From Phallus indusiatus (lineage: Eukaryota > Basidiomycota > Agaricomycetes > Phallales > Phallaceae), in contig JAQFWX010000002.1 of the NCBI GenBank assembly GCA_027605045.1, positions 1,798,001-1,862,000 of the forward strand: a stretch of 64,000 nt of DNA, given 5' to 3'. Numbering within the stretch: the stretch's first letter is position 1; the number at the start of each line of letters is the position of its first letter. Positions 1-15,489 of this stretch are shown in pieces. Below the pieces are notes generated by a model that searched no databases, was not told the DNA's origin, and saw only the letters and a list, made by a program, of their open reading frames with translations. The position numbers and the translations under genes were made by a program.

Positions 1-417
1 GAACAAGAGCTGTACCGTCTTGGCGCTGAAGAACATGGTGGCGATGAAGCACTGGAGGTATCGTTGATGAACGACTGGGGAAGAGAATTGGATGCTCAAG
101 GAAACGAGCTACCTCTTCCTATGCAAGAGTCATCATCTGAAGATAGTATCGAGTTTGCAGAGGACTTTGAAGACGAGAAGGAGACAGGGAATGAGAATGA
201 AGAGAACGTAGAGGATATGGAAGGCGATGAGTCAGATGAAGCTATGGAGGATATTGACGAAGAGGATCTCTTGCAAAATCCTAGGCTTGAAGCCCCTTTG
301 AGCCGCAGGAAACTGAAACCTATCTTACGGGAAAACACAGAAGCCGCTGCTCGACTACGTCGCAAGCTTGCGTACCGACTTGGTGGAACCCACCGCAGCG
401 TCCTTAGAATAACCTGA
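1..417 (+). CDS. C-terminal part of an unidentified acidic protein (partial)
   Basis: The frame is open from base 1 to a TGA at 415-417, so only the last 138 residues of a gene starting outside the window are visible. The stretch is dominated by Glu and Asp (roughly residues 45-90). A basic segment follows (SRRKLKPILRENTEAAARLRRK) and then a short C-terminus. An acidic tract followed by a basic helix is common in nuclear or chromatin-associated proteins, but I recognise no family and assign no function. No intron is evident in the visible part. A strong antisense ORF over the same bases is a shadow caused by the GAA/GAT-rich codons. The 3' end lies about 290 bases from the end of the convergent septin gene. 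Confidence 0.6.
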   Translation, partial: EQELYRLGAEEHGGDEALEVSLMNDWGRELDAQGNELPLPMQESSSEDSIEFAEDFEDEKETGNENEENVEDMEGDESDEAMEDIDEEDLLQNPRLEAPLSRRKLKPILRENTEAAARLRRKLAYRLGGTHRSVLRIT

Positions 418-706
418 ATACGACACCCATTCTTAATCTAAATAACTTAATAAACAACAACAATAATAAACCCTGTTCAACCGTTCACTCGCATGCTTAT
501 TGTAATCAAGCTTTAATTGAAGGAATCAAAAATCATTAATATTTTCTTAGAAACGAGGCATCGAAGTGCGAGGAACGGGCGGGAGAGGATATACTAAGTG
601 AAAGAAAAGGAATGATTGAAAAGACGCCTGGGTATATACTGGCAACTTTACGGAGGACATGAAGCCAATCTGGAAAAGAAAAAAGAAAGAGTGCTGGTGG
701 CTATAT

Positions 707-2232
707 CTATCTCCTTTGAGAGCCACGTCCGTATCCTGACTGAAGATTGTCCAATTCGGCTTCGAGATGCTTGATAGCACTATGAGCAGTCTCCAAGTCC
801 TTGTTGAGACGATCACGCTCTGCAATAAGCTGCGACCAAGGTTAGTCTTGTATGAAACATTCGTTGTGACTAAGGAACGTACATGTTGTTCCCATTGTCT
901 GAACCTGGCTTCCTCAGCTTTGACTTGTTCAGTAAAGCGTTTACGCAAAGCCTCTTCTTCTTCCTTGAACTTGGGATTCTCGAGACGACGGGGTTTGATT
1001 TCACCGGGTTTGCGAGTTTCCATTTGTTGTTGACGGTAGTTCTCGAATTTGACTTCCTCAGACTTCGAGATAAGATCCAACATGTGAGTACGGATCAACA
1101 GAGCACGAAGTTTGCGGAAGTCACAGTGAGCCTCGTTCTCAACTATAAATGTATATTTAGAGTACGCTCCGCATGAAATTGTAATGCGTACCTTCGGCAA
1201 CACCCCACAAATACTTGCGACCTTTGACAACTCGTCCATCAGCTGTTTCAACATCTTGCTCGGATCCAATGACGGCGAAGGGCATAGCCTCAGTTAAAGC
1301 TCGCGCATGCTCGGCGGCCGCTGGATCATCCTCCTCCACGGGAGGAACGTAAATATTGATGCCTTGAGCCTGAATAGTTTCACGGATCTGATTCAAAAGA
1401 CATGAGAAATGATATGATACGAAGGTAAATGAGAGCAGTTTCCTACGCGTTGCTTGAATTTGAGCAAGTCACTTTGAGTGAGTGTATCTGCTCGGGCAAT
1501 AACGGGAATAAGGTTGACACGCGTGCCAAGACGTTTCATAACCTCAATATCCAAAGGTTTAAGGCTGAAGATTCGTGAGCTTTCGGACATATGAGGTAAA
1601 GCCAAGATCGCTTACGTGTGACCAGTAGGTCTGATGAAGAAGAGACAGGCGTGAACTCTCAAGTCAATTTTGTTTTCTCTTTGAGGTTGTTGTTCTTGTC
1701 TCATAAAATGTTCGTGTTGGTCGTCAACAAATTGAACAATGGGTGCCCAAGTGTCAGAGTTGTTGACGTTGTCGCCGAAACCAGGAGTGTCAATCACGGT
1801 AAGTTTAACTTTGAATGATCGTTCTTCCAATTCCGCTTTTATAATTTCAACCTGATGACAACTGAAAAAGATGGCTAAGAATAAGACAACAATAAATATA
1901 CCTCCGTCAGTTTGTCCAATTGCTTCACATGACGACGAGAGTAGTTTTTGGGGGGAGACAACTCCGTAGAAAAGAGCGTGTTAATGAGGGTGGTTTTTCC
2001 CAAACCGCTTTCGCCTTTAATTTGCCGCTCTTTAGCACAAATATATGGAGCAAAATTCCAGGTCGTTACTCACCAACGACCATCACGGTAAAGTGAGCCC
2101 CCTTCTTAGCGACGATTTTATGTTTCTAAAAAAAAGGTGAAAATCACATCTACGATTTGGAAACAGAATTTGAAGTACTTGATTTGGTAGATTGGCAATG
2201 CCAATACCGCCGAAAGTAGTTTGGGTCGACAT
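707..2232 (-). CDS. cdc11: Septin, Cdc11/AspA type (8 exons)
   Basis: Septins are GTP-binding proteins that form filaments at the cell cortex, septum and hyphal tip. The exons join as complement of 707-829, 883-1142, 1192-1387, 1447-1564, 1616-1851, 1902-2014, 2074-2125 and 2179-2232. All junctions are GT-AG in phase and give 383 residues, normal for the family. The protein starts [18 protein letters not shown]. It then carries the P-loop GESGLGKTT, the G3 motif DTPGFGDN, the G4-region ARAD, and a C-terminal coiled coil starting near [13 protein letters not shown]. The [20 protein letters not shown] stretch and the METRKPGE...[28 protein letters not shown] tail point to the Cdc11/AspA group rather than Cdc3, Cdc10 or Cdc12. 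That subgroup call is by recollection of family patterns. It is divergent from prp43, sharing a 341-bp promoter. Confidence 0.95.
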
Positions 2233-2573
2233 GGTACGTTGTTGAGGGAAGCAGTCGAAAAAAAGGTTGAGGAAAGGATGATTTCAAAGTCCGCCAATTG
2301 GCGTTACGACCGCTCACAATGGTTTAATACGGCGGTGACATCAGAAAAAAAAACTGTCTGACTAAATCAGTATAAGATTCTTAGATGCTAGAATATTGCA
2401 AACTATTCTTCATTATTCATATAGTAATTTCAAAAACAAAACCTTGGACTTGAAAGAAGATATGGATTCTCTCCGTGTTGCCATATTAGGATAGTTTTTG
2501 GAACTCCGATGTAAATACCAGTCTTTTTTGCCTCCTGCCTGCCACTGGCCTTGAGCATCTCATATCAAGTCAA
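2233..2573. promoter_or_regulatory. Shared divergent promoter between septin and prp43
   Basis: These 341 bases separate the start codons of two genes reading away from each other, so both promoters must lie here unless a distal 5' UTR exon exists. Near the prp43 side is a pyrimidine-rich stretch (2522-2545). No clear TATA box is seen for either gene. This is inference from layout. Confidence 0.6.
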
Positions 2574-5651
<3,078 letters not shown>

Positions 5652-6652
5652 ACCGTATCTAGATCCAGATCCTTGCGCTCTTCCCTGTTTCGTTAATTGA
5701 TGTTGTATAATTTGGGAAGTATATTAGATTGTTGCCTAATATGAATTACCTCGAAGATGATACATATCTGTTGAGACAATTCGCAATAGCCGGTGACTGT
5801 ACTGGCCCTGTCTCGTCTCGTTCTTTCTCTTTCCGAGGAAAGTAGGCGAGGGTGATGCTCTGAGGTGCAGAATCAAGGACAGATGACCGCGGCCAGGTGT
5901 TTGTGGTTCGGACACCAAATGCGGCGTTGATTTGGAGAATAAGTACTTCAGTGTCGAAAGTAAATCCTTCATGTGATATACTCGGGATTATAAAGGTATG
6001 TGTGTGGAAAAGTAGCCAGTGTTCAATTAGTAGAGGGCCCAACTGCTGGAGGCGTCTCGGCATCTTCCGATTTCCTCTCGTAATCTGCTCATGTCCTCAA
6101 CGTCTACGAGACCGATACATTTGTATATTCTTTGATACTTGCTGACACTGTCAGCGTTAAAAAAGCCTTTATTTTCGACCAAATCTTATCGGGACAATTC
6201 TACTGTGCCACGACATCGATATCCTTCATACCACAATACCTGGTGGGCCAGCGAAGGCCAGCGACCTTTCTTGAGCTATTTAAAAAAACACGGTGGTTGT
6301 ATAGCCTTGCATAGCCCATCCTAATTACCAAAATGATTGATCTTCAAGCCAAGCCATATAGAGTTAGCACAATGGGGCGGTTAATGCTCTCTCATCAACC
6401 TGCACGGGCATCTACCATAAGCTGTCTACAAAGTTAGTCTATTCGTCTAGAAGTTTTGCCTCTAACTATATCAAAATATAGAAACAAATCCTTGAATAAA
6501 GCAATCCAATAACTATATCAAGAGTGCTGCATAGTATATGACGTTCCCTCAGCTTATGAGTTACCTGCCACGCCGGTCAACTTTGGCCGTTCTGCCCGAA
6601 TAGTGCACCCCCTCGTAACTCGAAGTTTATCCGCGGTAACAAACAATCCTAC
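5652..6652. other. Intergenic, about 1 kb
   Basis: This stretch holds the prp43 3' flank and hmgA upstream region. Two overlapping minus-strand ORFs (5736-6063) were considered, but no start context, splice pattern or family supports them. A tRNA A-box-like string near 6365 has no matching B box. Nothing else is evident. Confidence 0.5.
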
Positions 6653-6660
6653 TATAAATA
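6653..6660 (+). promoter_or_regulatory. Putative TATA box of hmgA
   Basis: TATAAATA lies 40 bases upstream of the homogentisate dioxygenase ATG. That is a plausible position for a short 5' UTR. No experimental start site is available. Confidence 0.5.
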
Positions 6661-6699
6661 CGAAATTATTTTCTGTGGATTTAACACCTACAGACCGTC

Positions 6700-9049
6700 A
6701 TGAGCGAAAAGGTGCGTTCATTTGAAGAAGTATTCCTAATCTTCCTCTAATGATCGCAGGCTGCATCCCATTCCGCTAGCGCCCCAGGGCCTTATACTAC
6801 TCAACCATCCGACAGAGATCCATACAAATATCAAGTACGTCTTTTAGTTACAAGTTTTTTTCGTTTGAGTTGTTATTTAACGATATTTGCTAGGTTGGCT
6901 TTGGCAATAGGTTTGCTAGCGAAGCAATGTATGTAATCTTGTCTTTCTACTTATCCCTCGACCTTACTCTTACTCTTTTGTTAGACCAGGTACTTTACCT
7001 CAAGGTCAAAATAGTCCTCAGAAATGCAAATACGGCCTCTACGCCGAACAGGTGCGTAATGAAGATCTAGGGAGATGAGAAGATAGACTTAACTCGAGCT
7101 GTAGATGACTGGTTCACCTTTTGTAGCCCCTAGGCATCAGAATCAAAACGCGTATGCCTCGTATGCATGTATAACGGATTCATTGTTTAATCTTGATCTA
7201 ATAGCTGGTTATATCGCATTCGCCCTGCCGTAGCCCATCAAGGCTTCACAGCTCTGCCTGACAATCCAGATGTACGATTTCTGCTAAATGTGCTCGTATC
7301 GTCGTAATTTTAAACATATTCCACTCCCTTGACAGCTCGAGTCTAATTTTTTGCCACTCAATCCCAAGGTTCGGGTTAGCCCCACCCAGCTCGCTTGGCG
7401 TCCATTTGACATCCCGACGGATTCGACGGATTTTATCCAAGGACTTAAAACACTCGCAGGGAATGGTGATCCCACACTTAATGAAGGCCTTGCCATACAC
7501 GTTTATTTGGCAAACACTTCAATGGACAAGAAAGCATTCGTAAACAATGACGGAGATATACTTCTTATTCCTGTTCAGGGCAGATTAGATATACAGACAG
7601 AGTTTGGGAAGTAGGTTTCATCCATTGTTCTTCATGAGAAAAAGGCACTCACCGCATATAGGATTATGGCTCGTCCAGGCGAAATTGTGGTGATTCAACG
7701 CGGTATAAGGTTTAAGGTTCGGTTCCCGTTATTATTAGCAGTCACGTCTCCAATCTCTTGTTCCACAGGTCCTACTTCCTGACGGGCCCTCCCGTGGATG
7801 TAAGGGTTTCGTTTTTGAAACTGTGGAATCTATCTTCTGACATTCCTTTTTAGATGTTCTAGAGATTTTCGGGGCACATTACGAGTTACCCGAACTGGGT
7901 CCGCTCGGTGCAAATGGTCTGGCAAACACGAGAGATTTCGAATATCCCATCGCTAGTTTTGACATTGACCAGAATCCTTGGGAAAGTAAGTGTTTCCTAA
8001 ACCCGCTTCAATCAGTCATTTACGGTTATTTTGTTTGATAATAAAAAGTCATCTATAAGTATGTGGTCACTTTCATTGTGACGACAAGTGTGATGTTCCT
8101 AATATGTATATATGAAGGATCGCTGGCACCTTACATCTTTGCAAACAAGAGCACACCCCGTTTGATGTTGTCGCGTGGCATGGAAAGTAAGCGAATGTCC
8201 CCGGTTCAGTTTTCATATTGTTTTTAAGATGACTGGTTTTAGCTATGTTCCCTACAAGTACAATCTCGAGAAGTTCATACATGTGGGATCGATTTCAAAA
8301 GTAAGTCAGCCTGATCTAATGCATCATTATTTTTTATGTAAAATTTGACATTAAAAAATATCTTTGAAAATCAAGGATCATATAGACCCTTCCGTATTCT
8401 GCGTTCTCACAGCAAAGTCTAAGAGGGAAGGAACGCCTTTGGTTAATTTCCTTGCTATTGGCCCTAGATGGGATGTCGCATCTAATACTTTTCGTCTTCC
8501 GGTTAGCACATAAGAAGTTCCCCGTCGTCTTGGTTTATGTAACTTATTCTTCTTTATAGTACTACCATCGAAACACAGCCACTGAATTCATGGGTTTAAT
8601 TTATGGGGATTTTGGAGGTAGAAGTGATGGATTTGCTCCCGGCGGCGCCAGTCATGAGACTGGCTTTTGTCCTCATGGAAGTGGGTCTCAATCAACATTT
8701 TATATATCACTGAAAAACTCCTAAACATCCCCGATATAGTCGCGTACGAAGAGTTCAAATTTGCTAGTGAGATGGAGTTAACTCCTCAATACATCTTCGA
8801 GGACACAATGAGTACGTTTAATTTGTATTTGCATTTACTGAAAGAAGAAGAGAGCTAAACATATTTTACATAGTTTTTATGTTTGAATCAAGTACGATGT
8901 TCACGTTGACCGATTATGCGATGAAGGGGTCTGGAAAATTACACGAACATAATCCTAAAATGTGGGATAATTTGAAGGCTGAATTTGTGTCGAATTTGGA
9001 TCAGGTTAATGCAGATATGCGCAGGTTGGGTCTGGACGAGCTGCATTAA
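6700..9049 (+). CDS. hmgA: Homogentisate 1,2-dioxygenase (about 17 exons)
   Basis: This non-heme Fe(II) enzyme opens the ring of homogentisate to maleylacetoacetate in phenylalanine/tyrosine breakdown. The start is ATG at 6700 (MSEK), followed by a very short first exon and about 16 more exons. Recognisable family blocks include [41 protein letters not shown] and the [17 protein letters not shown] region. The iron ligands can be placed by comparison with the human enzyme: His of YYHRN, Glu six residues later (TEFMG) and His of CPHG. The simplest splice after CPHG gives [10 protein letters not shown], a couple of residues shorter than the usual PHGPD-type segment, so this junction (near 8680-8740) is the least certain. 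The end is clear at GLDELH and a TAA at 9047-9049. No other tyrosine-catabolism gene is adjacent. Confidence 0.93.
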
Positions 9050-10471
9050 TTTTGGAATTCAACGGAGTAGGATTCTGAATCTTTTTCTGATATGACTGCG
9101 TAATCTTGTTACCCTCGGAATTATTATTTATTATTCATCTAGCTTTGTCTTCAACCGCTTGTTGAGCATGAGAACGATTTACGTAGAAAACAAGCATAAT
9201 TGACGCCTCGGACGTAGTATTACTCCGAGCTGGTATAGCACGGCCAGACTAGTTGGAGACAGCGTATATGCACAAGTACCGCGTTCCGCGTGGAAATTAC
9301 GAAAAGATAACTTGCTTATACTTGGATTTGGCTTGATCCCTCACTTTTCTTCACACTTTTTCCCCTGTTTCTAGATTCTAATCGCGATTTTATTCAGTAA
9401 AAACTCTGAATTTTCATTCCTCAGACCATGTATTTACTTTCCACATGCCTTTCTTCAAAATTTAGATAACCGGTGTTCCATTTTTCACTCGGACTCTGAA
9501 TCACAATTTGTATATAAACCCGTCGTTTCGAGACACAGAATATCGCCAGATTTCTTGAATTGTATCGCAGCTTTTTCAAGCTCAGCCCCACAATAAGCAT
9601 TTGAGCCACTTTTATTCGAACTAACTACTCTACATCTTCATTCTACGCTATCTTTTCCTCTCATACACACTATTATCTGGTTCCCTTCTTTCCCGTTCGC
9701 TCCTGCGCGCACCGTGACGTATCACGCTAAACTAACGTGAAGATTTTGATGGTTGAATATATTGATGCAACCAGCTACTCATGCAAATACAGGTTCAAAC
9801 GGAGATTGAGAGGAAACCGCGAGGAGGATGAGCGCATAAATGAACAAGGTGTGCAATTTCAACGACAGATTCATTTACCATTTGGTGATCAATACGCCGG
9901 CATGGGACCGCATTCGACCGATTACTCCAGTTTCAAATTGGTCTCACAGCACGCTGGATCCGTCAATAAACCAGATGGTGTATCTTTGCAAACAAATGGA
10001 GAAATTATATTATCCTGTGCCACTTCTTTATTTCAATTCAATTAATCGCCGTAATACTTATAAGTTATGATCTGAAATTTTATGGCAGCGTATACTGAAG
10101 ACCATGACACGCATATCGTCCGACGAGATAAATTGAAGATTGCACAGGTATCGAGTGTACAGTCCGAAACTATACAGTTGTCATAATGATAATAATGGAT
10201 TGGGGTGCGTATACTGGCAAGCGTATACTAATTCGGGCAAATTTCAACCCACATCTTGCAGACCAAGACTCGGACTTGGACAGAGTGTTCTTTAGAGAAC
10301 TTGCTGATACTAGCAGCATTATCACGGAGACCGGAGCTCATATTTTAGCTGAAGGTAAAATCTTCAAGAGAAGTAAGTTTCGGAGCATGCGTGATTAGCC
10401 ATAAACATACCTATCAATCTTAGGATCTCAAAGTCTTATTAATCAACTCGATGGATTGTAAATTTAGAGAT
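9050..10471. other. Intergenic with weak plus-strand ORFs
   Basis: A pyrimidine-rich stretch at about 9625-9700 looks like a fungal core promoter or leader. Short plus-strand ORFs follow at 9737-10045 and 10186-10398. Neither has a convincing start, conserved motif or clean intron chain, and I recognise no family. The word GCGTATACT occurs three times (about 10089, 10207 and 10218). A small intron-containing gene is possible but unsupported. Confidence 0.35.
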
Positions 10472-10936
10472 TCAAGTTTCGGCGCAAGCATGTAAATTGG
10501 TGGATATTTCTTCCATCTTTTCGTTTGAAGAGGCGATTGCTGAGGGATGAATGTTCAAACTGAAGTTAGTAATAGAATAAACATAAGGACATACCAAAAG
10601 AGGCATGGGTAGGTAGGAATAGTTGTCCTGCAATGGCGTCTGGCCGTAGGCAAGGTCATGAATTGACTTCCACTGACAAGGGTTCTTGGTTATAGACGAA
10701 TAATTAAGCAAGGTAGATATATCAACGCACCAACTGCACATGTAAGGTCGATACCCGAAGTGGTTAAATATGTGCTGGGTCCACCTGGAGGTGGGGATAC
10801 TGTCGCCGCATAAGCCGCAAATTTGGTCGTCAGATGACAAAGGAGAAGATAGAGAGAGAGTTAAGGCGGAAGATACTTCGGGAGGAAGTGGCGTTTCGTG
10901 AAACGAGTGGAAAGGGCTCGGTATCGAGGGGAGCAT
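10472..10936 (-). CDS. Small zinc-finger-like hypothetical protein (3 exons)
   Basis: The exons are complement of 10731-10936, 10595-10672 and 10472-10559. All phases agree and give 123 residues. Splicing creates a metal-binding pattern that the unspliced frame lacks. First comes CGLCGDSIPTSRWTQHIFNH (C-x2-C-x10-H-x4-H), then the linker FGYRPYMC, then CSCGSQF...RRHCRT and PCLFC. That resembles two degenerate C2H2-type fingers. Intron 1 has donor GTGCGT. Intron 2 has donor GTATGT and a TTACTAAC branch site and is only 35 nt long. The start is the first in-frame ATG (MLPSIPSPFH). The N-terminus is Ser/Pro rich. Its partner and function are unknown; a transcription factor is possible. Improved motif quality after splicing is the main evidence that the gene is real. 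Confidence 0.5.
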   Translation of the reverse strand: MLPSIPSPFHSFHETPLPPEVSSALTLSLSSPLSSDDQICGLCGDSIPTSRWTQHIFNHFGYRPYMCSWCVDISTLLNYSSITKNPCQWKSIHDLAYGQTPLQDNYSYLPMPLLVCPYVYSITNFSLNIHPSAIASSNEKMEEISTNLHACAET

Positions 10937-11903
10937 TCTGCCACTAGAGTTCACTGTACAGTTAGCGACCGGTAAGTGAACTATGCCCAGAAAGTGACTA
11001 GTGACTCTCAGCTTGGATTGTTCCAACTGTACACCAAGTCCTTTAAATATTTGAGATGCTGTGGATTAGATAATTGAACCTATGTCGCGTTTTTCCTTTA
11101 TTGAGTATTTCTCAAACACAACAATTGCCCTGGTGTGCACCGGATTGAATGCGAAGGTCTCGTGTGCCATCAGTAGCGTGTCATTCCGTTCAGAGATCGT
11201 GAAAGGTACGAGGCAGACTTGTGTATATCATCACGGATTCCATTTCTATTACAAGTAATTTTGGCGGTAATGTGATTTTGGCGAAGGCGTTTTCGGGATG
11301 TTTGTGTTTTCTCTGGATAAAATGCCATGGTGTGAGTATCAATTTCTTCGAGGAATTAATTACTGTAAGCCTCGAGGGAACCGTACTGATTTGGTTGCAC
11401 AAATATGTACTGTATGGCTTTAGTTTCGACTTCGGCAGGCGGATTACCGCGTTGCAGCCGCAAGGCCACCTCCATTTCTAGGTCTCTCGCGTTAAGATAG
11501 GAAGAAATTGAATTGTAGCATGCCGGTTGAGCCGCTTCAGAGTAATGAAGGAACTTTCAACCCGGTACAATATCTGTGTCTATGCTATTCAGCGTATAAG
11601 AATTAGAATAGGTTTTTCATAACGTATTTCACGTACGCGTCAAGCAATACTTGAGCCTACCAAGCTGCAGCCTGCAAACATTTCTCGACCGGAAATCACC
11701 GGAAAATTCCTGCATAAACCCGGAGAACCAAGCGGGACTTAAAGATGGTGTAATTCTGGAATAGGGGAATGGCACTTGATACCGGAGAGTCGCAGTAAGG
11801 TCATGGCAGGCGTGGACACTGTCAGTGAGAACTTGGTGGTGGCGTGACGTTGCATGTAACGCGTGACGCGTAACGGTCTACTTCAGTTTTTCAAGAGTCG
11901 ACG
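10937..11903. other. Intergenic, about 1 kb
   Basis: This is upstream sequence of two divergent genes, the zinc-finger-like gene on the minus strand and nbs1 on the plus strand. Short ORFs at 11190-11481 overlap on both strands without family similarity. I see no gene, repeat or RNA signature. Confidence 0.45.
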
Positions 11904-14900
11904 ATGTGGCTCATAACTGGGCCATTTGATAGTGAACAACTGTCGGAGGACATTCCAGATAGTAACTCGCTATTCTGTCAATCATATCGAGATCTAACTT
12001 TATCGCAGAAATAAAGTTGTTGAAAGTTGCCACTACTTATACAGTTGGCCGCCAACTAGACTGTCCTTTACGCGTCAATAGCAAAAGAATTTCGCGTAGC
12101 CATGGCGAAATAATTGTGGGGGCGCACTCAGAGGACGATGTCGTATGTCATATTAATTATGGAATAACTTAATTTGCTGACCCAGTATGGAACAGAAAGA
12201 TCCAGCTGCAATTCCATCTCTCACCTATCAAAACCCAAGGGACACTGACGTTCGCGTTACACGTGGCGACAAGTCTTTTACAATTGATAAACAAGGAAGT
12301 CGTCAAGCTGAATCAGGAGATCTCATAAGATTAGCAACTGGATTGAATTTGGTGTACGTGTTAATATTATGTGACTGGGCTAATTTATTCAAAAAGTTGA
12401 CAGCGTGGTATGGCAACCCGTGGTCTGCTTTTTGTCTGAAGATAACTCTGCGACCAAATTTGATTACGAAACGTGTGCTAGCTTTGGTATCAAACTTTTG
12501 ACGAGGCACACACGAGATGTTACTCATCATCTGATATCCACTATTCCATCCCCGCTCCCTACAGATATTCTGCTATCTCTGCTCAATCAAGCAACTATAG
12601 TGACCCCACAGTGGTTGACTACATTGCTCAATTCCACGAATTCACTTTGTAAAACTTATAAACCACTGCCTGAATCGGATTTTATTCCCGAAATCAGCCC
12701 TCAGTTGTCTGTTATTCATCAAAATCCGACCCTCATTTCGCCAGAAAATACTCGCAAAAATCTTTTGGTCGGATTAAATTTCATTTTCGCAGTCATAGGA
12801 AGTGGAATAGGGTCCGAAACAAAGGCCATGGCTGATGTTGTTCTGCGTGGCGGTGGCGACAGGCACATGGTAGATGTCGAGAAAGAAGTGGCCGATGGGG
12901 CATCAAAAAGCTCCTGGGATAACTTGCTGAAAAAGGCGTGTGCAGCACGAAAAAGTTCGAAAAGCGGAACAGTCATTGTCGCAGATGATGAAAAGATGCG
13001 CGAGCGAGGTACTCCGAGAGATATACAGAAAACCTGGGATCAAATGTTAGAGAAGGCTAATATGTAAAATTTATTCCTCGTTGTTTAATGTTTGGACTGT
13101 CACTCATTGACATAGAGCAGGATATCGTGTCATACATCCGTCGGTGGTATCAAATGCTATTTTGAAAGCAGACGTATCTCTTCTCGATTGCGCAATATCA
13201 TTCGAAGAAGTACGTAACCAATTGAGTACGTAGATATTTTTATTCCTAATTTGAAAAAGAAGCTAACATTGGCAAGATACGAGTCAAATGGGGTTAGACG
13301 AACCGGTCAGCTCTGAAAAGAGACCTGTTGAGGAAGGGTCTTCCCAGCAAGCAGAAGCCTCAATAAGTCAACCAAAACGGCGCCTAACTCGTCGCACTGC
13401 TTCTAAACCTCCTGTTGACGAAGTTCCCCCACCGCCTCACATTAATGAACAGGATTCATCTACGTCTGTGGCTGAAAACAAACGCAAAGAGCCCGATTCC
13501 GGACTCGAAGAGGATTCGGTACCTAAAAAGAAGGTATTATTGACTTACTTTACCCTTTACGCCATGGATAATCATATTCATACTCTTAAGGTGCTTAAAC
13601 GGCGCGCCAAAACTACCGGATTGGTAAATGCATTGTTGGGCTTGGATGATGATCAGGCTGTTAATCGACACATCTCTTCAAATGAAGCACCCGACCTTAA
13701 AGACAATGAAGGTGCTACCGCCAACGTACCGGTACCTCCGTCGCCGGTGATAGAAGGCAGTCAACTGAGACGCCCCCTCAAAAGACGTGCACGGAATAAT
13801 AGTCAATCACAATTCGATTTTCTTCAAGAGGAAAGTGGAGATAGTGCACCTAACTTGAAGAAATTCAAGTCTCTATTTGAGGAGAGTGGAAGAGGGGAGG
13901 TTCACAGCTTGCCAGTGGAAGGCGACGATGTGTTAGGTTTTCCGCGAACGACAAATCTGGAAACATTACGAGAAGAGGAGGAAGAAACACAGCCTCAAGC
14001 ACACCGTGTGGGTCGCGAAGACCCAACGCTGAATAAAAATAACGAAGATGTAACGATGCATGATTCACAGCAAAAGCGAAATGAAACTTCTGCGACAAAT
14101 ATTCGGCCGAAAACAGTCCCGGAGAGCTCTGGCACTAAGTCAAATGATGAAACGGGCGGCGATAATACAACCAAGGCTAAAGGTGCTGAGCCCGGGAAAC
14201 CTGATACTGACGTGTCCTTTTTGAAAGCCATCGCCTCCCTTAAACGTGGAAAGCGCACGGAGGACAGTTTTGATCGCGAGTTCAATCAGCTGCGCATTTC
14301 AAAACCTGAAGTCCGAAGTGAGAAGTCCAAGGAGAACGAGGCACCTTGGACATGGGAGGGATGGGATAATTTTGAGAGAGAGATTGGAATACGGGGAAAT
14401 TTCATGGAGATCGTGGAGATGGAAGTCTGGCGAGATCAACGAGATCAGCGTTCAGACCGATATCAAGGTGAACGGTTAGAGTGGAAGGGGAGAGATAATT
14501 TTAAAAAGTTCAAAAAGGTGAGCGACTAACCTTTCTCCCTCCGTTTGTGTTTATGGAATTTTCACATATCTTCAGAAATGGAATGATAGGGAGAGAGAAG
14601 AGATCGTACTAGAAGCGGTTAACACCGATGAGAACTTTGAGGAACCAAGTAATGGTCTCAAGAACGCCTCTTATTTTTTTGTTTACTAAAGGCACTGTTT
14701 TAGGCGTAAATTATCGTTCACGTTCCAGACCAACGAAAAGACACATCCCGTCTTTAGATGTTTTGGTTGAGTATGATCCCGATGAACACCAAGAAGAAGG
14801 CCACCCAATTTTGACGAACAAAACCAAAACTACCTTTCCAAAGACACGAGTTCCTTCCCAATCGAAGGAAAAGCCGTCTTCATCAAATCGGAAGACTTCC

Positions 14901-15329
14901 AGGAAAATTCTCGTGGACGACTTGGAATCAGAGAATGATGACGAGGATGAGATTCGACCTTTAACTAGGAGGACCCTTCGAAAGGCATCCGCACAGCCTC
15001 CTGCTTCTTCCTCAAGAAAGACGTCCGATCCCCTTTTCATTGAAGACTCGGAAGATGAAATTGAAGCAGTCACGGTACCTAAACGTGCACTTCGTTCCAC
15101 ACAAAGTCAGAGTCAGAGCCAGGAACACAGCCAAAGTCAAGACATTATGGATATAAACGAAACATTAAAATCCGATCCTAAAGACACGACCCAGACAGAA
15201 ACACAAACACAAGTTAGGGGAGTAAAAAGAAAGGCGGTGCTCGCCCCTGTTGCAGAAGATGATGATGAGGAAAATGGTGGAACTTTTGGGGGATTTTCAA
15301 GAAGATTGACTTCTAAAAGAAGAAAATAA
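11904..15329 (+). CDS. nbs1: Nbs1/Xrs2-like subunit of the MRN DNA-repair complex (9 exons)
   Basis: Nbs1 tethers Mre11-Rad50 and recruits the checkpoint kinase ATM/Tel1 at double-strand breaks in the nucleus. The exons join as 11904-11931, 12009-12142, 12196-12353, 12404-13063, 13116-13213, 13277-13533, 13591-14517, 14576-14654 and 14704-15329, in phase, 988 residues. The 28-nt first exon encodes MWLITGPFD, typical of Nbs1 starts. An FHA domain follows (TVGRQLDCPLRVNSKRISRS then HGEIIVG), with the GR and SRxHG signature. Two BRCT-like segments come next (VVWQPVVCFLSEDN..., then NLLVGLNFIF...YRVIHPSVV). A long disordered acidic/basic region contains NFKKFKK near residue 710, matching the Mre11-binding motif of human NBS1. 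The extreme C-terminus has an acidic run then TFGGFSRRL, possibly the Tel1-binding element. The 13534-13590 intron is inferred and is in frame if retained. Confidence 0.88.
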
Positions 15330-15489
15330 TTAATTTTTGTACTATGTATAGTATCGTTGAATCTTAATTCCAAAATGAAGGTTATTTGCAATCAGAAATA
15401 GGCGCCTTACCACGTCGGGCGACTGCCCTGAGGGTGCCCAAAACCTCAACAGCGACCGACAGCATCTGCAGTAAAAACTGTCCTAAGAC

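Noticed and set aside
96..365. Ser-rich minus-strand ORF at the left edge
   Set aside because: It mirrors the GAA/GAT-rich acidic coding strand and has no family support.
5736..6063. Two overlapping minus-strand ORFs downstream of prp43
   Set aside because: No conserved motif, no plausible start or splice pattern.
6355..6420. A-box-like TAGCACAATGG string suggesting a tRNA
   Set aside because: No B box at the right distance and no cloverleaf.
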